A DNA stretch of 64,000 bases. Source: an uncultured Coprococcus sp. Lineage in GTDB: Bacteria > Bacillota > Clostridia > Lachnospirales > Lachnospiraceae. The stretch covers positions 153,356-217,355 of the forward strand of contig CANQTC010000003.1 of the NCBI GenBank assembly GCA_947626675.1. The letters run 5' to 3'. This document shows, in pieces, positions 54,301 through 63,897 of this stretch (positions are counted from its first letter, which is position 1; each line of letters opens with the position of its first letter). The position numbers and the translations under genes were made by a program. A model generated the notes under the pieces. That model saw only the letters and a program-made list of their open reading frames with translations, searched no databases and was not told the origin of the DNA.

Positions 54301-55030
54301 TGAAGAAGAACAGAGAAGTGTTTATATCGAGGCGCAGAAGGAACTTGCATTCCGATACCGTTATGGAAGTGCAAATTATAAGAGCAAGATGTCTATTACA
54401 GAAATAAAAAAAATGCAGGCAGAAGGCGAGGAAAATCGGGGAGAGATACTTTATAAGACGGATGATGAAAATATTCATATCCCAATTCCTGATTTTATGT
54501 CAGAGGAGAAAGCGGTTCATGCAAACGAGATTGGTACTGCCATGCATAAAGTCATGGAACTGATTGATTTTCAGAGAACGGATATGGCATCGATTAGAAA
54601 TCAGATTGATGAAATGTTTGATAAAGAGATATTTGCCGGCAGTTTGAAGTCGTATATCAGTATAAAAAAGATTTATCAAATGTTGAACAGTAATATAGGA
54701 AGGCGTATGGCAGCCGCTGACAGCGCCGGGATGCTTTACCGGGAGAGACAGTTTTATATTTCCATGAAGCCGGATGAGATATGGAAGAATAAAGAAAATT
54801 CTGAAGATATAGTGGTGGTTCAGGGGATTATAGACGCATATTTTATAGAAGAAGGACAGGTTGTGCTTCTTGATTATAAAACGGACAATGTGGCAGATAT
54901 GGAAGCACTGGTAAAAAGATATTCGGTGCAGCTTAAACAGTATGCATCGACGATAGAACGGATTACAGGATATAAAGTAAAAGAAAAAGTGATATATTCG
55001 TTTTATCTTAATAAAGATATTTCTTTTTAG
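51383..55030 (+). CDS. addA: ATP-dependent helicase/nuclease subunit AddA
   Basis: A 1215-residue UvrD-type helicase with C-terminal nuclease. Walker A is AAAGSGKTA (about residues 18-26) and motif II is LIDEYQDSN. Motif III/IV region reads GDIKQSIYSFRMARPDLF, and motif VI has YVALTRAKQKLY. The RecB-like nuclease motif is LLDYKTDN near the end. AddA pairs with AddB, which is translated from the overlapping gene just before. Confidence 0.97.
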   Translation: MKWTDEQRKVIDSRTGNLLVSAAAGSGKTAVLVERIIEMILGVNSKGDKIGKGMDVDELLVVTFTKAAASQMKAKIADALSDKAEEMPYDEHIVKQMALLGRCEITTIDSFCLGIVKDYFNAVGIDSNFDIADKPEMELIKSDVMDEVLEECYEESSEDFIRLVKSFSRKESDKIITEMVEKIYGISSSFPRPSCWLACAKKALMIENEEELAQNGWYKSYENNVKQMVASAALMAASCLEVCNRSNGPAGYIAAIESDRDMLDGMKAQKSIGEIKSCYTDFAKLGRCKKDSCDAELQNYVKNVREKYKKLIKTLVADIKPMDKIVKETRLMGRPLIALIELTEKYRERLSQEKRKKNVYEFHDIEEFALEIVCAGYDEQGNAIPSETGKAISQKYKEILIDEYQDSNFLQEDILNCVSGCGKNTNNIFMVGDIKQSIYSFRMARPDLFLNKYNTYSEEEDGSGCRKIILSNNFRSAKSILDSVNRIFAPLMASDMGGIEYDKEAYLNPGPIQLAESEDDMEPELYLIGNNTKETEEEIDNTEIEAMFIANKIDEIVNGEEPMLIKDEKSPGGKRSVRYKDIVILLRSVKNSSMIYDRVFSERGIPLYLESEQGYFDATEVNTLLSMLAVVDNVYIDYDMAAVLRSPLVGLNEEQLAHIVGIYNAHMKEQDRNNDLKNGMLYDKVTHYMSLDKKDDISEKLSFFLNMLEYLKAEKNYMSISDMIRYILQETGYYWFVAAMGMGKRRQANIDMLMKKADAYEESSFKGLFNFLRYIERLKVNDIDFAEAGVLSDNEDTVRLMTMHKSKGLEFPVVFVSGLGKELRNKDAQSSVVVHQDFYLASHAIDIKKRIKQNTFARKAILDAQKSEMYAEEMRILYVALTRAKQKLYITACADDADKMIKKCEEITTVAGRISYGDKIKASSMMELMLMSIHAGCAADGFIEINSAAASDILIESCERAALKSVNGRKDINEEEQRSVYIEAQKELAFRYRYGSANYKSKMSITEIKKMQAEGEENRGEILYKTDDENIHIPIPDFMSEEKAVHANEIGTAMHKVMELIDFQRTDMASIRNQIDEMFDKEIFAGSLKSYISIKKIYQMLNSNIGRRMAAADSAGMLYRERQFYISMKPDEIWKNKENSEDIVVVQGIIDAYFIEEGQVVLLDYKTDNVADMEALVKRYSVQLKQYASTIERITGYKVKEKVIYSFYLNKDISF

Positions 55031-55037
55031 CTGTAGC

Positions 55038-55066
55038 TTGTAAACGGGAAAGCGGCTTGTTATAAT
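55038..55066 (+). promoter_or_regulatory. Promoter of the ABC-2 exporter operon
   Basis: TTGTAA, 17 bp, TATAAT, placed directly after the addA stop codon. Confidence 0.75.
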
Positions 55067-55111
55067 ATGAGCATATGAAATCAATATTATTTGGAGTAAG
55101 AGGACGCATAC

Positions 55112-55837
55112 ATGATAAAAGCAGAGAATTTAACAAAAGTATATGGAGATGATTTTGTTTCTGTTGAGCATTTAAGTCTCCATATCAATAAAGGAGAGAT
55201 TGTCGGATTTGTAGGGCAGAATGGCGCAGGTAAGACAACTACAATAAAGATGCTTACCGGGATATTAAAACCGACGGAAGGTTCTGTTCTTATAAATGGC
55301 TTTAATATAGAGGAAAAACCTCTTGAAGCGAAAATGTCAGTTGGATATATATCAGATAATCCTGATATTTTCTTAAGACTTACGGGACTTGAATATGTGA
55401 ATTTTATAGCCGATATATATGGTGTATCATCTGCTGACAGAAAGAACCGTATGGAGAATATGGCAGCCCGTTTTGGGATGGAAGATAGTTTGAACAAGCA
55501 GATGGCAGGCTATTCACATGGCATGAGACAGAAGATGATGGTTATAGCAGCGCTTGTTCATAATCCGCCGGTATGGATACTTGACGAACCGATGACAGGA
55601 CTTGATCCAAATGCAGCGTATGAGCTTAAGAAGATGATGCGGGAACATGCGGACGCCGGTAATTGTGTATTCTTTTCCACGCATGTTCTTGAGGTCGCAG
55701 AGAAACTGTGCGATAAGATTATCATGATAAAAAAGGGGAAGGATATCTATCAGGGGACGCTTGAAAAACTGGTGGAAACGCATAAGAATAAATCGCTTGA
55801 GGATATTTTTATAGAGATGACACATACGAATCATTAA
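55112..55837 (+). CDS. ABC-2 type transporter ATP-binding protein
   Basis: A 241-residue ATPase: Walker A GQNGAGKTT, signature YSHGMRQKMMVIAAL (SHGMRQ in place of SGGQ, common in ABC-2 ATPases), Walker B WILDEPMTGLD, and H-loop FSTHVLE. It pairs with the 554-residue membrane protein encoded 10 nt downstream. Cargo is unknown. AAGAGGACGCATAC precedes the start. Confidence 0.92.
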   Translation: MIKAENLTKVYGDDFVSVEHLSLHINKGEIVGFVGQNGAGKTTTIKMLTGILKPTEGSVLINGFNIEEKPLEAKMSVGYISDNPDIFLRLTGLEYVNFIADIYGVSSADRKNRMENMAARFGMEDSLNKQMAGYSHGMRQKMMVIAALVHNPPVWILDEPMTGLDPNAAYELKKMMREHADAGNCVFFSTHVLEVAEKLCDKIIMIKKGKDIYQGTLEKLVETHKNKSLEDIFIEMTHTNH

Positions 55838-55847
55838 GGGAGATGCT

Positions 55848-57512
55848 ATGAAAGAATATTTATTACTGACGAGGGCGTTAAGCAAAAATAATGGTATGGA
55901 TATGCCGGAAAGCGGTAAAAAAGCAAAATCATATAAATTGATGGGAACACTTGCCATGTTTTGTATTATGATACCATGCTGTTTTATCGTTGGATTTATC
56001 GTTTACATAATGACACAGGCACTGATGGAGGCCGGAGGCGGAACAGAAGGGCTTGAACTGATATTACAGCTGCTATCCGTATTTGGTATTATCTTCAGTA
56101 TTATGGTTATTTTTAATGTGCTGTATTTTTCATCAGATTTGGAACATCTGCTTCCCTTGCCGGTAAAGCCCTCTGTTTTAGTGGCTGCAAAGTTTACACA
56201 TGCCTATTTTGCCGAAAGTGTTATGGAGTTTATGATATTGTTCTGCGGATTTATCGGATACTTTATAGCTGCGGGATTAAAACCTGTTTCATTACTGACG
56301 GCAATCTTTGGTATCTTTCTGCTTCCGGTACTGCCGCTTGTATATTGCGGTATATTCTGTCTTATTATTATGGCCTGTTTTCATAAAGCAAAGCTTCTGA
56401 AAAATGTAGATTTTATGGTAGGACTTGTTTCTGTCTTATTTATAGGCTTGTTCCTCTTATCCTTTGCACAGCTTGACAGCATCAGTATTAATACATATAT
56501 AGACAGTCTTACAAACGGAAAGAATATCTTTATAGAAATGATGAGTAAAGTATTTTTTACGGTGCCTGTATTTTTGAAAGCCTTAGGCGGAAACAGTTTC
56601 CTGTACTTCCTTCTGTTTTTATTTGAAAATGCAGTGGCTATCGCTGTTTTGTTATTGCTTGGAAATGCACTTTATCTGAAAGGTGTATTTCTGGTTTCTT
56701 CAAATTCAAAAGGAAAGGGAAAGCGCGTTCAGTTTGAACGTACTTCTTATGATGTAAAAACGCCTTTGAAGGCGTATCTCATAAAAGAATGTAAGACGCT
56801 GTACAGAACCCCGGCATACAGGAAATATTGTGTCGTTGTAAATGTTGTATGGCCTGTGCTTGTTGCTGCGCTGTTTTTACTGCCTGCAACAAAGAATTTT
56901 CTGGAAGCGTTTAAAACGGTATTTACGAAAGGCTTTGTGTTATCCGATGTCATGGTTCTCGTTGCTGTGATTATATTATCGTTTTTTGCAACAGCACTCA
57001 ACAGCATTGCCGCTACTTCATTTACAAGAGAAGGTGCGCATTTTTCATTTGTAAAATATGTGCCGTTCGATTATAAAAAGCAGGTGCAGGTAAAAGCGCT
57101 GGTCAGTATGATATATAGTGGCATTACGGTAGTTGTTTCAGTGGTCTTGTTATGTATCTTTATGAAATGTACATTTTTTAGTAGTTTGTATTATATTGCA
57201 ATAGCGCTTATGGCAGTTATTTTATGTACATGGATTGGCATTATGTTAGATGCAACACATCCAAGACTTGATTGGGAAGATGAATACGGCGCTTTAAGAG
57301 GAAACCTGAATGCCTTTTTTAATATGGCGATAGCCATATTGATTGCTATGGTGTTGTGTGTGATTGGATGGGTGCTGTTCAGGTATACTTCGTTTGATTC
57401 AAAGCTGATATTTATAATATATTTTATCATGATGGCTCTGGCATGTTTCATAATAGGAAGGGCATCTATGAGACATACTATTATAAGCATAGAAAAAGAT
57501 TTATATTCATAG
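55848..57512 (+). CDS. ABC-2 type permease, 554 aa
   Basis: A protein with about 12 to 14 hydrophobic segments, typical of the long exporter permeases next to ABC-2 ATPases in Clostridia. Hydrophilic landmarks are LEHLLPLPVKPSVLVAAKF after the second or third helix and YLIKECKTLYRTPAYRKY before the second half, an arrangement of two similar halves. It forms the membrane part of the exporter with the preceding ATPase. Substrate unknown. Confidence 0.85.
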   Translation: MKEYLLLTRALSKNNGMDMPESGKKAKSYKLMGTLAMFCIMIPCCFIVGFIVYIMTQALMEAGGGTEGLELILQLLSVFGIIFSIMVIFNVLYFSSDLEHLLPLPVKPSVLVAAKFTHAYFAESVMEFMILFCGFIGYFIAAGLKPVSLLTAIFGIFLLPVLPLVYCGIFCLIIMACFHKAKLLKNVDFMVGLVSVLFIGLFLLSFAQLDSISINTYIDSLTNGKNIFIEMMSKVFFTVPVFLKALGGNSFLYFLLFLFENAVAIAVLLLLGNALYLKGVFLVSSNSKGKGKRVQFERTSYDVKTPLKAYLIKECKTLYRTPAYRKYCVVVNVVWPVLVAALFLLPATKNFLEAFKTVFTKGFVLSDVMVLVAVIILSFFATALNSIAATSFTREGAHFSFVKYVPFDYKKQVQVKALVSMIYSGITVVVSVVLLCIFMKCTFFSSLYYIAIALMAVILCTWIGIMLDATHPRLDWEDEYGALRGNLNAFFNMAIAILIAMVLCVIGWVLFRYTSFDSKLIFIIYFIMMALACFIIGRASMRHTIISIEKDLYS

Positions 57513-57527
57513 AAAGGACAAGATGAC

Positions 57528-58907
57528 ATGAAAAGTGTGAATGCATGGAATAAGTATGATAAAGAGGAAATGGAGAACCTTGAAAAGTTGTGTAAGGATT
57601 ACAGAGATTTCCTTGATAACGGAAAGACGGAAAGAGAATGTGTGAAGGAAATTGTAAAACAGGCAAAACATGCCGGATATGCAGATATAAAGGATATTAT
57701 AAAATCCGGTTCTAAGGTGAAGTCAGGAGATAAAATCTATGCTGTCTGGATGGACAAGACGGTAGCGCTATTTAATATCGGTAAAAGAAGTATGGAGAAA
57801 GGCATGAATATTCTGGGGGCACACATCGACTCCCCAAGGATGGATGTAAAACAAAATCCGTTATATGAAAAAGATGGATTCGCATATCTTGATACGCATT
57901 ATTATGGCGGAATTAAAAAGTATCAATGGGTGACGCTTCCGCTTGCCATTCATGGCGTGGTAGCAAAGACAAATGGGGAGCTGCTTCATATCAATATCGG
58001 TGAAGATAAGCATGATCCTGTCTTTTGTGTTACAGATTTGCTGATTCATTTGGCCGGCACGCAGATGGAGAAGAAAGCAAATAAGGTGATTGAAGGGGAA
58101 GAACTGGATATATTGTTTGGAAGCAGACCTGTGAAAGGGGAAGAAAAGGAAGCTGTAAAAGCAGGCGTTCTTGCGCTTCTTAAAAAGAAATATGGAATGA
58201 AGGAAGAGGATTTTATATCCGCAGAACTTGAGATTGTTCCGGCGGGAAAGGCAAGAGAGTGCGGCATAGATAAAAGTATGATTATGGCATATGGACAGGA
58301 TGACAGAGTATGTGCATATACATCAATGGCAGCTATGTTTGAAGCAGATACACCGGAGAAAACAACATGCTGCCTGCTTACAGATAAAGAAGAAATCGGA
58401 AGTGTGGGCGCAACAGGTATGCAGTCACATTTCTTTGAAAATATGGTTGCAGAAATTTTAAATGCAATGGGAGATTATAATGAAATAAAGCTTAGAAGAT
58501 GCCTTGCATCCTCCCGTATGCTTTCGTCTGACGTATCAGCAGGTTACGACCCGACATTTGCAAGTGCATTTGATAAGAAGAATGCAGCAATATTTGGAGA
58601 AGGAATGGTATTTAATAAGTTCACAGGTTCAAGAGGAAAATCAGGTTCAAATGATGCAAATGCTGAATATCTTGGCGCTATCAGAAAAGTTCTTGATGAT
58701 GCGGATGTATGTTATCAGACAGCAGAGCTTGGTAAGGTAGACATCGGCGGCGGCGGTACGATTGCTTATATATTATCATTATATGGTATGGAAGTCGTTG
58801 ATTGTGGTGTGGCAGTTCTGAATATGCATGCACCGTGGGAGATTACATCAAAAGCAGATATCTATGAGACCAAGAAGGGATATGTGGCATTTTTATTAGG
58901 TGCATAA
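57528..58907 (+). CDS. M18 family zinc aminopeptidase
   Basis: A 459-residue cytoplasmic metallopeptidase that removes N-terminal residues, often Asp or Leu, from peptides. Metal ligands and catalytic acids are visible in GAHIDSPRMD, GQDDRVCAY, DKEEIGSVG, SAGYDPTF and NMHAPWE. The length matches family M18. It starts 15 nt after the permease gene with a GAAAGGACAAGATG site. It is likely a housekeeping peptidase. Confidence 0.92.
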   Translation: MKSVNAWNKYDKEEMENLEKLCKDYRDFLDNGKTERECVKEIVKQAKHAGYADIKDIIKSGSKVKSGDKIYAVWMDKTVALFNIGKRSMEKGMNILGAHIDSPRMDVKQNPLYEKDGFAYLDTHYYGGIKKYQWVTLPLAIHGVVAKTNGELLHINIGEDKHDPVFCVTDLLIHLAGTQMEKKANKVIEGEELDILFGSRPVKGEEKEAVKAGVLALLKKKYGMKEEDFISAELEIVPAGKARECGIDKSMIMAYGQDDRVCAYTSMAAMFEADTPEKTTCCLLTDKEEIGSVGATGMQSHFFENMVAEILNAMGDYNEIKLRRCLASSRMLSSDVSAGYDPTFASAFDKKNAAIFGEGMVFNKFTGSRGKSGSNDANAEYLGAIRKVLDDADVCYQTAELGKVDIGGGGTIAYILSLYGMEVVDCGVAVLNMHAPWEITSKADIYETKKGYVAFLLGA

Positions 58908-58910
58908 TAT

Positions 58911-61900
58911 ATGGATAAAAAAGGATTTTGGATAAAAATAAATATGCTTATGATAGCTGTGGTAATGCTGATATTTCCACAGCTTATTGTACATGCTGAT
59001 GAGGATTACACGTCAAACTACAGTCAGACTGAATTTCATGAAGACGAAGGCTTTGACAGTGGTGATGCAAACTGTATCTGCCAGTCTGCAAGCGGATATA
59101 TCTGGATTGGAACGGGCAGCGGGTTGTACAGATATGATGGAAGTGAATTCCTTCTTTTTGCTTTAGACAATAATATAACACCAAGTGTATATTCTATCAA
59201 TTGTATCTATACGACATCATCAGGTGAACTTTATGTAGGTACAGAGAACTATGGATTATATGTATACGATAACGGAATATTCAGCAGAGTCGGTGCAGCT
59301 TATGATATGGGAATTTCTACAGTTCATGAGATTTATGAAGACGGAGATGGAGAATTATGGCTTGCAACATCACAGGGAATCTATGTACTTTCTTCTGATG
59401 GGATTACGGCAATTACTGATGACAGAATAAGTAATGCCAATATCAGTAATATAAACGGTTATCAGAATAAAATCTATGCGGTAGCCGATAATGATTTGCT
59501 TGTGACAATTTCGGAAGATGGAAAGGTTCATGTAAAATCCAAGTCGGAATATGGAATCGAGGATATAAACAGTCTTTATATAGATATAAATGGGGTAAGA
59601 TATTATGGTTCAGTAGGTCATAATATCTTAAGGATTGAAGGTGCAAAGAAGTATAATCTTATCAGTACGGGAAGCATAGGCGGTATTAACAGGATAAGTG
59701 GAGATGGAAACAGAATATGGATACTGGCAGATGATGGTGTCGCATATTTGAATTCTGATTATAATGGTATCGTGCCTGTTGCAGGTCTTACTGTCAATGA
59801 GTCTATGAGTGATATGCTGGTAGACTATGAAGGAAATTACTGGTTTACTTCATATAGAAAAGGTCTTTTACTGCTGGAAAGAAGTAAATTTAAAAATGTT
59901 TCCATGAAATATGGACTTGGAAATTCTATAGTAAACTGTGTTATGCAATATAATGGACAGCTTTATATAGGAACAGATGATGGACTGAACATCGTCAGCC
60001 AGGGAAAGGTAGTCGCGGATAATGAGCTTGTAAAGCTTTTAGATGGAATTAGTATACGAGATATGTATGTGGACTCCAGGGAAAATCTGTGGATTTGTAC
60101 TTATAGGATTTATGGTGTTATCAAGGTGAATAAACAAGGTACATATAAGTTCTATAACAGAGGCGGAGGGTACCTTGTAAGTAATGCTGTCAACTGCATA
60201 ACAGAGATGGCCAATGGAGCTATGGCGGCAGGAACGGATAATGGTATCTCCATTTTCAAGGATGAAGAAACGATAAAACAATATACAAGAATAGATGGTT
60301 TTGATAATGCGGATATCATGAGTATTTATCAGAGTAAAGATGGCACGCTCTATGTCGGTACAAATGGCGGCGGACTATATACCATAGGTTTTGATTCTCA
60401 TGTAAGAAAGATGCCCGTTGAAGATGGTGTAAAGTTTAATACGATATCTGCCATCGTCGGAGGAAATAACGGGGTATGGATTGGAACGGACAATGGGCTT
60501 TATTATCAGGAAGGCGTAGTCAGACAGATTGCGGCAGTTGATGCCGCAAATAGTATATACGACATTATTATTGATGACAGTGACTATATGTGGATATTTG
60601 GCTCTAAGGGTATCAGCAGATATTATGAAAATGATTTATTGAGCAGCAGTCAGCCGGACAGCGTTTTGTATACAAAAAATGATGGCCTTATATCGGCTAT
60701 TACAGAAGGTTCATCGAATTATATAACAACAGAAGGCACAGTGTATGTGTGCTGTAGTGAAGGCTTGTGCAGCTTCAATACTGAAAATGAATATATAAAT
60801 GAAACAGCGCCGAAAGTCAGGATATCATCTGTTTTTGTTGATGATAAAGAATACAAGTTTTCTGATTTAGACGGAAAAATCGATGTTCCGGGAAATACAA
60901 ATAGAATAACGGTGAAGTTTTCCGTTTTAAGCTTTGTAAACAGAGCCAATATTAAAGTAAAATATTATCTTAAGGGTTTTGAAACGGAAGAAAGAACATT
61001 ATCGGGAACTGATACGCTGGAGGTTGAATATACAAATCTGGAAGGCGGAAGTTACGAATTTGTATTGTATGCAGAGAATGCTGATGGCATAGGATGCGAG
61101 CAGGAGCTTACATTTATGATAAACAAGGAGCTTGGTTTCTGGGAAACGAACCTGGCAAAGACGATTATCATTATTGGTACGCTGCTGGTTATCATAATGA
61201 TTATTCTGACGATACGAGTAATTGCGCATACGATAAAGCGAAAAAATGAACAGGTTGAAGAACTTAGTAAGAAAAATGAAGAAGCGGAGAAATCCAATCA
61301 GGCAAAAAATGATTATGTGAATTACCTAAGTCATGAGATACGCGTTCCATTAAATACGATTCTTGGTGTCAGCGAAATGGTGATGCGCAATGCAGAAAAT
61401 ATTCATGATGAACAAATTACCCAATACAAGGCATTATATGATGCGGGATATGAGATACTGGGTATGGTAGATGGAATATCAAGACTGGCTAATTTGAAAG
61501 ATGGAAGCATCGAACTGATATGCAAGGAATATGCCGTATCAGACGTGATTGAAGAATTGTCGCACCAGTTTAAATCGATGGTAAACAGAGATTTGGTTGA
61601 ACTGAGAGTCAGTATAGAAGATGACATTCCAAATGGATTAGTCGGTGATGTTTCAAGAATAAAAGAACTGATTACGAATATATATGCAAGGGCAGCCAGT
61701 ACTACAAAAGAAGGTTATATCAGTATAGATGTGGATTGGAGACCTTGTGAAGCAGCCGATACATGGCCGGCTGGAGAAGAGGACAATACCTTGTGGGATG
61801 CTTCCGGGAATGAAGATATCTATCTCGATTTTAAGATATCGGATACGGGTGTTGGGGTAAAGGAAGACCGGCTTACCCAGTTATTTGATTTGGATGATTC

Positions 61901-63161
61901 TTATGAAAAATCTGATATCGGAAAGTTTGATATCAGTTTAGGACTTGCCATCGCAAAACAGCTTGTATGTCTGATGGATGGAGAAATATCGGCAGAAAGC
62001 ACTTATGGGGCTGGTACAACGGTTACATTTAGTATCAGACAGTCGGTATTTGATTATAGTTATGTAAATTATAATCTGAATAGAAAGAAGGAACTGGCGA
62101 GGAGACATTCAAATTCCAGATTGTGGCTTCCGGATATAAGAATATTGATTGTAGATGAATCGGAGCTTGGACTTCAGGTTGAGAAGACCTTATTTGATAC
62201 CTATGGCGTAGTATGCGATACTGTTACATCGGGTTTTGATGCGATAGACAAAGTGATGGTAAACCAGTACGACATTGTATTTATGGATATTGTAATGCCT
62301 GTTATGGATGGAAAAGATACAGTCCGGGAAATCCGTAACCTTGAAGGTGAAGAATACAGAAAGATGCCAATTATAGCGATGTCTGTAAATAATGTTGATA
62401 TGTCTAAAGAAGATATTCTTACATCGGGCTTTAGTGAGGTTCTTGTGAAACCACTCGAGCTTGACGAAGTGGAAGAAGTGCTTCGGATGTTTATTCCGGA
62501 AGATAAAATAAAAGAAAAAACAACCGATATAGCACCGGATGTAGATGTTTCGCAATATTTTGAAGCTGCAAAAGTTCTTAAAAAGTATATATCAATTGAA
62601 GATGCGCTTAAGATGATGGGCGGAAGCTTTGATAACTTTAATAAATTTATAACGAATTATAAAGCCCAGTATGAAGAAGATACCTATATGCTGCGGGACT
62701 ATATTGATGATGATGTAAGAAAATTCAGAAATATCATTCATAATATTAAGAGCAGCAGCGGCAATATATGTGCTTTTACAATAGAAAGAAAGGCGGCAAA
62801 TCTTGAATCTGCAATCAATATAGGAAACATGCAGTACGCAAAAGAAAATACAAGAGAATTTGTTGCATTGATGAAAGATATGTATAAAGCAGTCGATATC
62901 TATATATCGAAAATAACGCAGGAGGAAAAACCGCAGCAAAAAGAGATGAGAGATGCCATTAACAGAGGAAAGCTGAAAGAACTTCGTGCTTATTTGAAGG
63001 CATGTGAGCTTGAGCCTGCGAAAACACTGATTGCGGATATCGACAGGTATGAATATGGCGATATTGATACGGAATTTTTCAAGGCATTGAAGATGACGGT
63101 AGAAGCAATGGACTATGAAGGTGCAAGCGAGATTATCGACCAATACTTAAATAGTGTATAA
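58911..63161 (+). CDS. Hybrid two-component sensor kinase with beta-propeller input, REC and Hpt domains
   Basis: A 1416-residue one-piece phosphorelay. Signal peptide (1-29), then outside beta-propeller repeats with the YIWIGTGSGLYRYDG-type motif (about 45-600), a Y_Y_Y domain (about 640-735), one membrane helix (about 747-768), DHp with His808 (NYLSHEIRVPLN), HATPase, REC with Asp1126 (FMDIVMPVMDG), and Hpt with His1277 (HNIKSSSGN). The N box reads TNIYARAAS, so the Mg-binding Asn normally found at residue 927 is Arg; G1 (DTGVGV) and G2 (SLGLAIAKQ) boxes are intact. Such receptors often sense oligosaccharides. No separate response regulator is nearby. It starts 4 nt after the aminopeptidase gene. 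Confidence 0.92.
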   Translation: MDKKGFWIKINMLMIAVVMLIFPQLIVHADEDYTSNYSQTEFHEDEGFDSGDANCICQSASGYIWIGTGSGLYRYDGSEFLLFALDNNITPSVYSINCIYTTSSGELYVGTENYGLYVYDNGIFSRVGAAYDMGISTVHEIYEDGDGELWLATSQGIYVLSSDGITAITDDRISNANISNINGYQNKIYAVADNDLLVTISEDGKVHVKSKSEYGIEDINSLYIDINGVRYYGSVGHNILRIEGAKKYNLISTGSIGGINRISGDGNRIWILADDGVAYLNSDYNGIVPVAGLTVNESMSDMLVDYEGNYWFTSYRKGLLLLERSKFKNVSMKYGLGNSIVNCVMQYNGQLYIGTDDGLNIVSQGKVVADNELVKLLDGISIRDMYVDSRENLWICTYRIYGVIKVNKQGTYKFYNRGGGYLVSNAVNCITEMANGAMAAGTDNGISIFKDEETIKQYTRIDGFDNADIMSIYQSKDGTLYVGTNGGGLYTIGFDSHVRKMPVEDGVKFNTISAIVGGNNGVWIGTDNGLYYQEGVVRQIAAVDAANSIYDIIIDDSDYMWIFGSKGISRYYENDLLSSSQPDSVLYTKNDGLISAITEGSSNYITTEGTVYVCCSEGLCSFNTENEYINETAPKVRISSVFVDDKEYKFSDLDGKIDVPGNTNRITVKFSVLSFVNRANIKVKYYLKGFETEERTLSGTDTLEVEYTNLEGGSYEFVLYAENADGIGCEQELTFMINKELGFWETNLAKTIIIIGTLLVIIMIILTIRVIAHTIKRKNEQVEELSKKNEEAEKSNQAKNDYVNYLSHEIRVPLNTILGVSEMVMRNAENIHDEQITQYKALYDAGYEILGMVDGISRLANLKDGSIELICKEYAVSDVIEELSHQFKSMVNRDLVELRVSIEDDIPNGLVGDVSRIKELITNIYARAASTTKEGYISIDVDWRPCEAADTWPAGEEDNTLWDASGNEDIYLDFKISDTGVGVKEDRLTQLFDLDDSYEKSDIGKFDISLGLAIAKQLVCLMDGEISAESTYGAGTTVTFSIRQSVFDYSYVNYNLNRKKELARRHSNSRLWLPDIRILIVDESELGLQVEKTLFDTYGVVCDTVTSGFDAIDKVMVNQYDIVFMDIVMPVMDGKDTVREIRNLEGEEYRKMPIIAMSVNNVDMSKEDILTSGFSEVLVKPLELDEVEEVLRMFIPEDKIKEKTTDIAPDVDVSQYFEAAKVLKKYISIEDALKMMGGSFDNFNKFITNYKAQYEEDTYMLRDYIDDDVRKFRNIIHNIKSSSGNICAFTIERKAANLESAINIGNMQYAKENTREFVALMKDMYKAVDIYISKITQEEKPQQKEMRDAINRGKLKELRAYLKACELEPAKTLIADIDRYEYGDIDTEFFKALKMTVEAMDYEGASEIIDQYLNSV

Positions 63162-63188
63162 AAAATAATATGAAAAGAGGATAAAAAT

Positions 63189-63677
63189 ATGAGAGTAGCA
63201 ATTATTATGGGTTCAACAAGTGATATGGCAAAGGTAGAGCCTGCGGTGGCAATTTTAAAGGATTACGGTGTAACCGTAGATGTCAGATGCCTTTCCGCCC
63301 ACAGAGCGCATGCAGGCCTTTCACAGTTTATTGAAGAGGCAAATGGAAATGGTACAGAGGTTATTATTGCAGCAGCAGGTATGGCGGCAGCACTTCCGGG
63401 TGTGGTTGCATCACAGACAGTACTTCCTGTGATAGGCGTTCCGCTTTCAGGTGCAACATTAGACGGAATGGATGCGCTTCTTTCCATCGTGCAGATGCCA
63501 TCCGGTATTCCGGTAGCAACGGTAGCAATCAACGGAAGTAAGAATGCTGCATATTTGGCGCTTCAGATTATAGCTGTCAATAATTCAGAAGTGAGACAAA
63601 AACTTCAGGATGAGCGGAAGGCAATGGAAGCTGCCGCTATGAAGGCGAATGAAGAAGTCATTGAAAAGTTTCAATAA
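63189..63677 (+). CDS. purE: N5-carboxyaminoimidazole ribonucleotide mutase PurE
   Basis: A 162-residue enzyme of purine synthesis that moves the carboxyl group of N5-CAIR to give CAIR. The start IIMGSTSDMAKVEPAVAIL contains the conserved phosphate-binding GS-S-D stretch, and CLSAHRAH holds the catalytic His. AAGMAAALPGVVAS is the other signature. purK and other pur genes are not in the window, so the rest of the pathway is elsewhere. It ends before a strong hairpin, so it may be the last gene of its unit. Confidence 0.96.
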   Translation: MRVAIIMGSTSDMAKVEPAVAILKDYGVTVDVRCLSAHRAHAGLSQFIEEANGNGTEVIIAAAGMAAALPGVVASQTVLPVIGVPLSGATLDGMDALLSIVQMPSGIPVATVAINGSKNAAYLALQIIAVNNSEVRQKLQDERKAMEAAAMKANEEVIEKFQ

Positions 63678-63748
63678 ATCCCAACCAGACGTAAGCTGAT
63701 ATGTAAGTTGCTTCGTTTCTGTTTGGCTACCTTTTCAAAATGCTAAAT

Positions 63749-63819
63749 CGGTCAGTTTTGGCAAATAAACGGTCATTATAATGTCGTTCGTTTACTGAAA
63801 CTGACCGCTTAATTTTTTT
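63749..63819 (+). terminator. Terminator after purE
   Basis: CGGTCAGTTT pairs with AAACTGACCG (10 bp) around an inner imperfect stem (AAACG with CGTT), then a TTTTTTT run. From 63678 to 63748 I see nothing recognisable. Confidence 0.85.
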
Positions 63820-63897
63820 ATGACGTAATTTAAAAAAAGTGTGTTACCATATAGGATATATTTTTAAATTACAACATGAAAAAGTGGGGAGAAACAA

